From the NCBI GenBank assembly GCA_964019165.1, contig OZ025269.1, positions 7,850,669-7,914,668 of the forward strand: 64,000 nt of DNA. Direction: 5' to 3'. The notes under the pieces were generated by a model, which saw nothing but the letters and a program-made list of their open reading frames with translations, was not told the DNA's origin and did no database searches. Shown in pieces: positions 41,701-51,466 of this stretch. Each line of letters begins with the position of its first letter. Position 1 is the first letter of the stretch. The DNA is from Mastigias papua (taxonomy: Eukaryota; Cnidaria; Scyphozoa; Rhizostomeae; Mastigiidae). Both the position numbers and the translations under genes were made by a program.

Positions 41701-41852
41701 TCTCGAGGTTTGTCATCAATGGCTAAATCCGGTGATGGCGAATCACGACAAGTTATCGGCGTCCTTGACGTGATTGAATCTGAGCTATATAATGGAGACT
41801 CAATCAAAGGCACATTTGTGTAATCTTGTTTGTTCATACTGTTCATAGCCAT
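35738..41852 (-). CDS. Type II transmembrane collagen-like protein (three exons seen, incomplete at the 3' end)
   Basis: Exon 1 (41852-41360, phase 1) starts [15 protein letters not shown]. It is a polar, Ser/Arg-rich cytoplasmic part of about 120 residues ending in SKRSLR, then one membrane helix [18 protein letters not shown] with no signal peptide before it, so the C-terminus is outside. Exon 2 (36364-36210, phases 1 to 0) encodes two N-glycosylation sequons (NLT, NET), a helical heptad-like part ([20 protein letters not shown]) likely to trimerise, and NLT again. Exon 3 (36034-35738) has about 20 Gly-X-Y triplets ([16 protein letters not shown] onward), then [17 protein letters not shown]. 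The Cys-containing C-terminal domain is cut by the donor at 35736-35737. All splice phases agree. Similar short membrane collagens occur in cnidarians (from memory). Probable role: extracellular adhesion or matrix. Head-to-head with the RPAP1-like gene. Confidence 0.75.
37122..37928. mobile_element. Pogo/Tc1-like non-autonomous transposon in the collagen gene intron
   Basis: The left end TACCTTAAAAATCCGAAC and the reverse complement of the right end (TACCGTAAAAATCCGATT) form terminal inverted repeats that start with the TA target site. Inside both ends are repeated GCGCTTATT and GTGCTGGGC words in opposite orientations. The style (TACCGTA ... CGATTAA ... GCGCC) resembles the end of the pogo-like element at 63943. 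It contains a short ORF-like segment on plus. Confidence 0.7.
37260..37541 (+). CDS. ORF-like exon inside the pogo-like element, unrecognised
   Basis: An open plus frame runs to a stop at 37539-37541. A good acceptor-like context (CTCACTCTTACAG) ends at 37274, and the reading continues [36 protein letters not shown], then [19 protein letters not shown] and a basic end. The composition is protein-like, with a KRKRE cluster and a coiled-coil-like [20 protein letters not shown] do not recognise the family. It may be the last exon of a transposon protein or a captured host exon. Confidence 0.4.
   Translation, partial: TLTLTGHVQVELSKLLNQFLKADTGNGIYVEITGKRKREVGLVVPAKLSARTNCNRTAKVLDEQLVKMKEKFSTLELKHRRKGLYRKFPVYAF
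37929..39019. other. No gene seen (collagen gene intron)
   Basis: No coding exon or recognisable repeat terminus; a purine-rich stretch runs through 37990-38330. Confidence 0.4.
39020..39290 (+). mobile_element. Possible trace of a LINE RT C-terminus
   Basis: Across frames the plus strand reads LGLLLDD, then [13 protein letters not shown], later [21 protein letters not shown]. This resembles the end of a CR1/Jockey RT (an AGWG-like box followed by a KIQ or KLQ box). Heavy decay makes this tentative. Confidence 0.35.
39291..41359. other. No gene seen (intron of the collagen gene, 5' part)
   Basis: AT-rich intronic sequence; no exon with matching phase (1) was identified between exons 1 and 2. 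Confidence 0.4.
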
Positions 41853-42353
41853 ATTCGTAGTACCACTTGATAAGCATATAACAATGTTCTCTATGCAGTA
41901 ATCAAAATAGGCCCAGAAAGGTTTTATCGGTGTTGTCTGTGTTCACGCCACATATTCACCATACTTTCACTTTCTGAGAATGCCTAAGCGGAAAAAAACC
42001 TTACTTTCCACACAGGCAGATGTTTACAAATGGTGTCGAAAGTCTGCTATTTTACAATGTTTAGATCGGATACTTCGTCACCTAATTCAGCTGCAATTAA
42101 CATTCCTCAATGAACTACTACGCAACAAATCTCTTCACAATCCATTCTGTCAATCCCCAATATGAATCTGAATAACATCACGCATGCGCTATGTGTAAAC
42201 AACAACAACGAGGACTCAAATAGCCCCAAAAAGCAACCAAAAGGATCTATCTTTACAGTAACCTTACAAATAGCTTGGGTTGGCCTATATATGCAATAAA
42301 CTAAACAAGGACATGCTAGTTAACTTTTTTGTTGGCATAACTGGTTGCTAGAG
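41853..42353. promoter_or_regulatory. Bidirectional promoter region between collagen-like and RPAP1-like genes
   Basis: Only about 500 bp separate the two divergent start codons. A palindromic CACGCATGCGCT at 42179-42190 is two bases off the NRF1 consensus (YGCGCAYGCGCR), a site common in animal housekeeping bidirectional promoters. No TATA box is well placed for either gene. The function is inferred from position only. Confidence 0.4.
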
Positions 42354-45300
42354 ATGCAAAGACCTACACATAGAGAAAACGAAGAAGATCTACTTAGAAT
42401 CCAAGAAGAGTTTCTTAAACAACATGCAGTGCCATCTGCAAAAGTGCACAGAGCATCCGAAGACGTCCATGCACCATTCAGAGATGAAAAGACAGACCAA
42501 TTTCCCGCCAAATCACCACCCACGTCATATCCTTGTAATATGATGGAATTATTTTTAGTAAATGTACTACATGCTTTTTTATAGGGAACCTAGCTAAAGG
42601 CCTAGTTCTAAAAGTTCATTATTTTTGGACCTCTTTTTATCAAATTCTAGTACTAAAAGTTCCTTAATAGTTCCTTAATTTTCACTGCACATAGAGTGCC
42701 ACAAAATGGCACAGACACTAGAAAAGCATTTAAATTCTAAATTTTACCTTTAGTTCTGGCTAGAGCTCAACCTCAAAAGCACATGTGACAGGAAATAAGT
42801 TCTATATATGCAAAAGCATAATTTCAATCAAGAAGTATCATGTCTACTCCTTTGATATAATCCGATGTAATGTAATCTTCACTTGCATCTGAGTACATCA
42901 CTCAGAATTTGAAAATGAAAGTTCCTTAGGGATGTTTCCTTTAGTAGTATAAGTTGTTTAAATATTTTGGCCTTTTACACGTAGGTTCCTTATAAAGTGG
43001 TTCATCCTATGTAATGTAATCTTCACTTGCATCTGAGTACATCACTCAGAATTTGAAAATGAAAAGTTCCTTAAGGATGTTTCCTTTAGTAGTATAAGTT
43101 CTTTAAATATTTCGGCCTTTTCATGTAGGTTCCTTATAAAGTGGTTCGTTATAAAAAAAGTCAGTCTCAAAGAAAACAGTCAGCTTATTCTTGACTGTAA
43201 ATTTGACATATCCAAACATTAAGTTTGTTGAACCTGTTTATACCTACCTGTAGCGTACAAAAGTTTCCAATTCCATAAGTAGAAATGATACTTTGAAGAC
43301 TTGATTTGTACTTCTGACTCTTGTCACTTGATTTTATGTATTACACCATTACATATGGTACCTATGTTTTTGTAAGCTGACTTTGTGAACTTCCAAGCAG
43401 CAGTTTGCTGACTGGGGGGCATAGGGGTGGGTGAAGACCCCTATGAACATATAGGAAAGTTGATGGTATAACAAGGAATTTAATATGCACTGAGGAGCTT
43501 GACCAGATTTCAACCTGTAATTTAATTCATTTGGTTTGTCATAGTTGGTCATATTCAACTCTCTTTTGTGATATTGCAAATACCATGCTATTACTAGCAA
43601 CTGTCATGATTGTTTCCTTATTTTGTGGCACATACAGTTTGTCAAGGGCATCATATTGGCCACTTCTCTTGACACTCCCTACTTCCCCTAGAAAATTATC
43701 TAATCAAGTCTCTGCTTCCAAGACTACTGATATTGGCCTTGACTTGTTTTGATACATCATGGGTAGTATGAGACAGAGCTTTTGATTTTTTATTATTGTC
43801 AAGTATGCAAAATGGAAGTATGTTACGTCAATGAGTGTGGTTATGGTTGGTACCACAGTTGGCTATAAGTTGGGGAGTGTCTGTTGGAGAGGAAACTTAT
43901 CCTGGATGAATGGTGTAGTGAAGAAAGGTGGCTGGTCAATCTCACAAATTTTGTCACCTATAAAGATAATGAATGTTAGACAATGAGTAGCAGTATGTTT
44001 TTGGAATGGTATTTTAGCCAGTACAGGGGTGGGATGCTTTTGAAATGTGAGAGTATAGCAGATCATGTATATCATTCATATCATGGCAAAGCTTACAAAT
44101 ATTAACCTGCTACTGATCAGTACTACTATGGTAGTTGCACTTGCTGTATCTGCAGCATTTATTTCTTCCAAATAGATAAACTGTAGTTAGGAGATAGAAT
44201 TATACTTTTTAACAAATCAGTATTGTGTTCTCTAATGAAGCATGAAGACAAAAGATGCTATTGTTCCTACTATTTTTGCCCTAGTAGAGAAAGAGTCTGT
44301 CTTGCACTTTACACTGGAAATAAGTTGCATGTACTCTGGAACTCTTATTGTGTTCAAGAGTGCATTGTAAGTATATTCCAACCCAAGGGAATTAACTGCC
44401 ACTAATTTACTGTCTTGTTTTGCCCCATTTCATTACAGAAAATAAAATAGAAATGTCTCAGTCCCTGTGTGAAGGAATATCAGCTTTATTTGAAGATATA
44501 GACATCTATAGGGCCAACATGTATAGCCATCAGTGGGTTCAAGTATCACCCTTATCATTCCTACTTCTTCCTACAGTTGCACGGGATATGTGGTTACATG
44601 TTTTACTTTTAAGCTTTAGCATTTCCCAGTATTTCTCTATAATCCTCTGATAGCCAAACTTTCTGGAATCACCATCTTCATTAATCTAGTTGTCAACAAT
44701 AACTCTCTGTTAGTTGAAAAATTCCCCACATGTTTGCTCCTTGTAAGTTGTAAACTACTATTGAGGTATTAGAGTCTACAAAATGGAACCTATAAACACA
44801 AAAATTGCCATGCAGCTTAATTTGATGAATTACATACATACATACATACATTATTTATTTTGTATAGCAGGTCTAGAGTTGCCAGCATAGAGCTGATGTG
44901 GACCTGCTTAAACTAAACCTAGGATAAAAATAAAGTTACAATTTGTTAGAACAAGAGTTATATTGTAGAAATATTGTATTTAAATAGCATCTAGTAAAAT
45001 CCTTTGTAGAATTTTTTTTTATAGTAGGGGAGGGATGCTTGAAAAGCAGTACTTGTACTGAAGGGCCACTCTCCCAATAGATTATTAAATAAATGTAAAA
45101 ATGAATATAATAAATAGTATCTAGTAGTATTTGAAATTATCCAAATCTTTCTCTTTGATTGTTGCTGAGCTATCGAAGCTTGCTGCATCTATTTCTCTAG
45201 AATGCTTTGTAAGGGTCTTTTTGAAATTAACGTAGTGTTTTATACACTTTACTTGACCCTTTCCTAGCTCATAAGGTCTACTAACATTCTTTTGAGTTCA

Positions 45301-46614
45301 ACTGTCTTGTATTTTCATTTAGGTCTAAGTAATTCTGTCCATTAGACCCTTGTAGTAATCCTAAGCAAAGTTTCTTATTGTTTACTTTTACAGTTTGTTC
45401 CTTGATTGATATATGGTAAAATGTCTGAAGTTTTTACCAATAATGTATATATTCTGCCTGTGATTTGTATTGACTTCCTGATGTTAAAATCTCAACTGGA
45501 AACAAACTTCTGACCTTAGTGTTTTAGCTGATTTGGTGTATGGGAAATGTAGAAACATTCGAAAGGTCTGGACTTTATCAACAATCGTGGCAGCATCTTT
45601 CACATAGTGGATCAGAGTGGATCTTTAGATCTTATATGCATTATGTGCTATATATTCCTCTGTGACTTAGTAGATGCCCATTGAGATCTCTATGCTACTA
45701 TAGAAGTATGTAGACACATGTGTTAAACAAGTTTAAACTTCCCATTGGGTATTAGGTCAGGGTTATGTTATATAACTTTGATGAGATAGGAAATAAAGGA
45801 GTGGATGAGAAACAAAATATGCGACAGACAAGGCAGCAATGCAATCTACTTTGCAATAAATTACTAGGATTAAGCAAGTGGTTGAGAACGGATCAAGCTT
45901 ATAAATACTGAACCTGAATGCTTTGGAGAAATGTGTTCAAATTCTTCACTATATTTTCTTCACTGTATCTTCACTACACTTCATTATATTACTGGCAGTA
46001 GATGAGATTGCTCAAAATTTTAAGAAAAATGAAGGGTTTTAACCTAAGAGTCTAGCCTTGTTGGGAGTATTTTTATGTGTTGGAATAGTAATAGTTGAAC
46101 CTTTAGATTTGATTTTCTGTGGAGGCTATTCCTATTTATAATTGGTTTTGTCTTTTTAAAGAGATTTCCTGTGCTTGATTTTTATATAATTAAAAAGATT
46201 TGTCAAAATAATGGCCGTTGTTTAGTTGCATTCACCACAATAGATATTTCTTCTACCTTATTAGCTCCATCCCTATCAAGTCATCTTGATCCAGTACTTT
46301 CAGAAATAAAGGTAGGTCACTTTATCTCATCACATTTATCTGTGTTCTGTAATTATTGCATCAGAGGTTGCTCTATAGTAAGGCTATTGTGCTTTTCTAA
46401 TGTTTCCAAAGATGTCCCCACAGCTTGAGATATTTGTTACAAAGTTAACAGAGATAATGTAGAGAATTTGAATAATAGTTTTCAGGAATATTTAGAAATA
46501 TTTCTTTTATAGGAGCACACTGACATGGATTTTGTGGCTGTAAATCAAATTGAATTTACAGCTGGATTCCCTGCTGTCCCCAGAATTACTGAAGTTGCTC
46601 ACCAGGAAGTGAAA
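42354..46614 (+). CDS. RPAP1: Probable RNA polymerase II-associated protein 1, first three exons
   Basis: Exon 1 (42354-42534, phase 1) begins MQRPTHRENEEDLLRIQEEF, matching the start of RPAP1 proteins (acidic, DLLxxQxxFL box). Exon 2 is 46226-46311 (APSLSSHLDPVLSEIK, phase 0 at its end). Exon 3 is 46513-46614 (EHTDMDFVAVNQIEF, TAGFPAVPR), comparable to the conserved segment of RPAP1_N with its GFP box. All three exon borders have AG/GT and the phases join exactly, which random frames would rarely do. RPAP1 helps assemble and import RNA polymerase II and works with Mediator. The rest of the gene, including its large C-terminal domain, was not found before 64 kb. The family call rests on a short region, so it is moderate. 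Confidence 0.55.
42590..43148. repeat. Dispersed repeat family B, copy 2, with a 144-bp tandem duplication
   Basis: Reverse complement of the end modules of 27808-28178 (TAGTACTAAAAGTTCCTT; AAAGTTCCTTAAGGATG; GTAGGTTCCTTATAAAG). Its last 288 bp are two tandem copies, 42861-43004 and 43005-43148, about 95% identical. It lies in the first RPAP1-like intron. Confidence 0.75.
43149..46225. other. Rest of the first RPAP1-like intron; short TACA microsatellite
   Basis: No exon recognised. A (TACA)n run at 44831-44852 is followed by ATTTATTTTGTATAGCAGG and an imperfect hairpin (GCAGGTC ... GACCTGC), perhaps the 3' tail of an old short retroposon. Confidence 0.4.
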
Positions 46615-47744
46615 GTATGCCATATTTTTATTTTGATTATACATATCCATTGTTCATGTTGCTAGTTGCTGGGTTTTCTGCCTTTTTCACCTATTAAATT
46701 TAATTTTAGTCATCTTGTTCTCATATGTCCTACAGGGTGAAAAATGGCCATCTCTTCTCTCCATATGATATGTTTCTATACACGTTTTTTTATAAGTTAA
46801 ACACGTTTTGTCCTGAGGCTCAATTTTCTTAACTTTTCAGGGATTTGGGGCTGAGATTTTCTTAAAATTTTCTTAACTTCTGCAGGAAAAAACTGACTGA
46901 AACAGGCTACTCTGTATTTGTTGGGCCACCATAAGTCTCGATCCTTGTAGGAGAGTTTGCAAAAATGAGCCAATATCAATTTCTGGCATGTAAAGAAGAT
47001 GACCTGTAATTTTCTTAGCATTTTCTTGAACTTGAGCCTTGTGATTTTCCTAGGATTTTCTTAAGATTTTGGCCATTGGAGCCTCATTTTCTTATAAACT
47101 GTTTTCTTATAACAAATATGTATTTCATGTACCTATTTGCTGTTAAAGGGTATTTACCCGCTTTCCAATAGCAGAGTTTCATCATGTCCTAAGTTCTTTT
47201 ACTTCCAAATCATAACTTCTTTCTCTTGTTATAAACGCAATAGTATTTCCAAAGTCTGTCTGCTACAGGAAATCTCTATTATACGTTAACTGATTAATGT
47301 ATGTGGTACCTCGAGGATCCATTTTTCGCCAACTATTGCTCATCGTTTGGATCAGTGATGTTCTTGTTTGCCCTGGATATGACAATAAACTGCACCCTGG
47401 AGTTCCTTGAGGCAAGGATAATCCCTATTAGCCCTAATTCCAGGGTGACCGTGAAGTCATGGTTTGGCAGGTGGGGCTTAGAGAAGGAGACAGGTTGAAC
47501 ATATTTCAGCTGATGACCTCTCCACTGTAGCCAAATTAGTGATCTTTTTGGAGACAATGGCTGGGATCACCAGTCGTGTGAAGACTACTGCTGCTGTAGA
47601 AAGTAAAGGACAACAACTTCAGAGTCTTTTTCCTAGTCAAATCATAAAACTGAAATCCAAACAGTCTGAAGGTAACCAGAGTGCATTTGTCAAACTGCTT
47701 ATCAACAGGGACCTTTGGTCTGTCATTAAGCTACTGCTGTAGAA
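46615..47744. other. No gene confirmed
   Basis: Later RPAP1 exons would be expected from here on, but none could be recognised. Plus frames at 47301-47498 and 47539-47742 run into the LINE that follows and may be its 5' part. Confidence 0.35.
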
Positions 47745-50090
47745 CATTCGAAAAGATAGAATCAAGATCATCACATGGAATGTTGCAGCACTTTAGCTGT
47801 GCTAGGCCTATGTGCAAACATAATCAGAGTTAGGTCTAGATACATTCTATGACCACCTCAATAAGGCATTGTCAATTTGCACAAAATTGGAGATGAAGAT
47901 CATTTTGGGACATTTTAACGCAAAAATAGATGAAGGCAGGCAAGATGGGTTTCTCGGGCCTCATGGACGTGTTGATGAAATTGTCTCAAGAAAATGAACT
48001 CTTCATAACGAACATCTGGTTCCAGCCAAATATACGTTGGTTATTCACATGGAAAAGCCCAGATGAACAAGGTAGGTTCAAGATCAACTAAATTCTTATC
48101 AGCCAGCCTTTCAGAAATGCAGTACAATCCCGCAAGGTGTACCTAGAAGCATACAGCAATACAGTGATCATAGTGTACTCATGGCAAACAGCATCTGACA
48201 AAGAACCCTAAAACCAACCCAAACGTAGATATGACTTTTCTAAAACATAGCACATACATTCAGAAATGATATGCGGTTGAAACCAGTAACTGCTTTCAAC
48301 AACTTTGTGAATAATCAAAATACAGATGAGAAATTGCTACCACCTAGACCATACGACAAGAAATAGATGTGGTTGCGTGACACCAGAATGTCAATAATGA
48401 AGCAAAGAAGGTCTGTCAATCACAAGAAAATCAACTGATGGCACAGAAGCTAAGGAGAAATAGATTTTGATATCTTGAGAAGAAGCACATGCAATAAATG
48501 TATAGCAATGTCAAAAAATTGTTAAAGAGAACATGCAGAACCACCAGCACTGCTCTGAAAGCCAAAGATAAGGAAGTCGTTGTGGAAGAACAACATATCT
48601 TGGAGACACAGGTGACATGTTAGATTTGATGAAGATAAATGGTTGTCAGGTAACAAGAGACTAAAATTCGAAATAGTAGCAGCATTTAATGAAATGAAAT
48701 AAGGAAAAGCACCAGAGAATGACAACATCACTCAAGAACTACTAATTGCTTGCAAAGAATTCACTGTAAAGAACTTGTGGATTTTTGCGAAGAAGGTCTA
48801 TAGAAATTGTGTGATACAAAATCAGATGAGATTCATTCTAGAAAATGGTGACCTACTTGAGTAGTGTATTTATCATCTTATAAGTCTGAAGAATAATTCG
48901 ATTTCAAAAAGGTGTGTTGCGAGAAGTGTTGTATTTGTGCTCAGAATACTTGGAGAGCGATCGATCTAGATTCAAATTGATATACGTATAGCATTCACTG
49001 ATTATGACCATTTGACAGAGTGAAGCATGGCATCATTATGAACAATCTAAAGATGCTAGGAATCGATGGTAAAGATTTTGGCTAGTGAGCAACCTATAAG
49101 GAACACCTTGCAGCTACCCTACTCAATGAAAATCTCAGAGATTGAGCTAAAATTAATCAAGAAATCCAGCAGAGATGTGGTTTTCCACCAAGCGTATTCT
49201 CTCTTTATGTTGAAAACATTTTTCGCAAAATAGTGTAAGCAGAAAGTATTACGACCAATGGTTCATCAATCAATAATATGCAATATGCTGATGATATAGT
49301 ACTGATGACTGACGGTGCAAAAGCAAGGCCTGCAGCAATTTCTAAGTTCATTGCATCATTGCAAAGTAAAGATTGGAAAAGAAGTCTGACAGTCAAGAAG
49401 AAGAAAACGAAAGTTATGATTTGAAGAAATAGATAATAATCCCTTTCAGCGATATCTTCATGGATGGAGACAAGCTAACACAGGCAAACCAGTTCTACTA
49501 TCTACGTAGCCTTGTAACGTCAGATTGTGGATGTGAGAACGAAATCAGAACAAGAATTTGTCTTTGCCAAGAAGGCTTTCATAGAGAAGGAAATCATTCT
49601 TGCAGAGAGGTTTGACATTACTTTACGAATACGATTGTTGAAATGCTATATATGGTCAACTCTGCTCTACAGCTGTGAAAGATGGACCGTAAAGTTAAGA
49701 TGCACGAAGAAACTGGAAGCTCTGGAAATGCGGTGTTATCTCTGAATAAAGCAAATATCCTGGTTGAAAAGGATATGTTGTACGAGCATGTACTGGACTT
49801 GGTGGTCATGGACAGAGTCTTATTGGTGATGATTAGAAGAGGACAGCTAAGCTTTATTGGACATGTAGTGAAGAGGGGATCAGTGTGCTACATGGTGGAG
49901 ATCAGTGGAAGAGGAAACAGAAGAATTCTGCACCTGAAATACTTGGAGAGTGGCATTTGCTACTCGATGTCGTGCCGTGGACATTTTACGGGCTGGTCTC
50001 CATGCTGGTTTCAGATACATAGTAGCCAACATCAAACCCTGACAAGACACCTAGAAAGAAGAAGATTTCCTTGTGCATGCAGATCACACT
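47745..50090 (+). mobile_element. Dead RTE-like LINE (endonuclease and reverse transcriptase)
   Basis: The frames, broken by many stops, follow one ORF2. KIITWNVAAL (endonuclease start) is followed by YDHLNKALSICTKLEMKIIL, then GHFNAKIDEGRQDGFLGPHG (the endonuclease GDFN box with D changed to H). The RT entry block GKAPENDNITQELLIACKEF and the catalytic box QYADDIVLMT (near 49278) follow. The C-terminal part is IRTRI-like ... KCYIWSTLLYSCERWTVKL with RRGQLSFIGHVVKR (49827 onward). This order and wording fit the RTE group. It is 5'-incomplete or decayed, with no intact domain. Confidence 0.75.
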
Positions 50091-51126
50091 GATGTTCCTT
50101 TCGGATAGATTGATGACTTTTACTAAGTCTATAGATTGATAGCAATTTGCAAACCTATACTCGGTTTCTAAGGTACTTGTACAAATTTATTGATGCGACC
50201 AGTTTGTTGTGTCTGACTATATGCCACTCTAATAAACGAAGGTAAAAGTCGTGAATACGTGGATTCACACTGGATAATCATTATACAATAAAGTTGCAAT
50301 TTTAAGTGACTTGCCATAAAGCTACATATCAGGTAGAACTTTAGCATTTCTCCATTTTGCAAGAGATACAATGTACAGTCTTATGGTGGGACCTTTACTT
50401 CTCTACTGCTTTCCAATATATCTGAATTTAAGTGAAAAGGCCAAAAATAAATTGTAGTTGATGAAAGACAAAGCCTATAGGATTACAGCTTCTAAGAAGA
50501 GTGCGGCCCAGAAGAAATAAATCTTTGGTCAAATTTAAAAGAAATGAGTCTGCTTGTCTGCTGTTAGGTCGTAGATCTCTTGCCGTCTGCCATTGCAAAA
50601 TCTGTTTTAGCTTTGTATATATTAGAAAAGCACAGGAAAAAGCGTTTCATGCCTGTTTTATGAAAGGTTGCAACAGACACAGGAAGATAAATTTTTCCTC
50701 TCAAGGTGCATGATTTTGTTCGTGGAGTGCTGGAAGACCTTCCATATTGACCTACCTAATTCTGTCAGATTTAAATGAAAGCTAGATAAGCTATGTTCTA
50801 TATGATACTGGCATGTTATTTTGTTCTCTTCAAAAATTTCATTATTAATATCAGTAGTTATGCACTGAAATTACCAACCTCTATAAATATGTATTAATAT
50901 TACACTAACAGTTGTATTCGAATAGTATGCATATATACCCGTTACGACTACAGTAGGTACCCATATAGGCTTATCTTGACACTTGTTTATCAATATCTAT
51001 TCTGTAAAATGTTATCCAGTCTACCTAATCGTTGGCAACTGCAACTCATGATGAGTTTAATCAGATACAAAGGCAGCAGCTACCATTATGCACAATATAC
51101 ATATCAGCTGGAATTTGTGTGACATC
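50091..51126. other. No gene seen
   Basis: AT-rich flank of the young LTR element; its target duplication ACATC ends at 51126. Confidence 0.4.
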
Positions 51127-51395
51127 TGTAATATATCTGATTGCAGCAGATAGAGTCGACGAGAAAACGAGTATCAATTGAGAAAAACGTGAATGTAATA
51201 AGATGATCAATGAATGAATCTCGAGTACAAAATAGATAAATAAGGCGAAAGTGAGGTTAATGGAAAATGGCAGATAGTGCAAGTATTAGGTTCTAGTACA
51301 ATTAATGTAGAAATACAGAAGTGAGGATCTGATGAGAGCAATGAGAAGAATAGAGAAATATCAGAATATGTATGAATCGGTTTACACTTATAACA
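51127..51395 (-). repeat. 3' LTR of the young Ty3/gypsy element
   Basis: 269 bp, TGTAATATATC to CTTATAACA on plus; identical by eye to 55545-55813. Confidence 0.95.
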
Positions 51396-51407
51396 TCCCC
51401 TTTTTCT
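51396..51407 (-). promoter_or_regulatory. Polypurine tract
   Basis: The minus strand reads AGAAAAAGGGGA directly against the 3' LTR, the expected primer for plus-strand DNA synthesis. Confidence 0.85.
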
Positions 51408-51466
51408 AGATTAAAATAAAGTAAATATTTCGACAAGTCCAAGTAAAAAAATAAACAGTTTATTGT

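Noticed and set aside
41980..42165. 61-codon plus frame starting MPKRKKTLL in the divergent promoter region
   Set aside because: No family, no splice or context support; length is within chance.
51061..51282. 73-codon minus frame starting like the extended gag frame
   Set aside because: Same LTR sequence read in the other LTR; not a gene.
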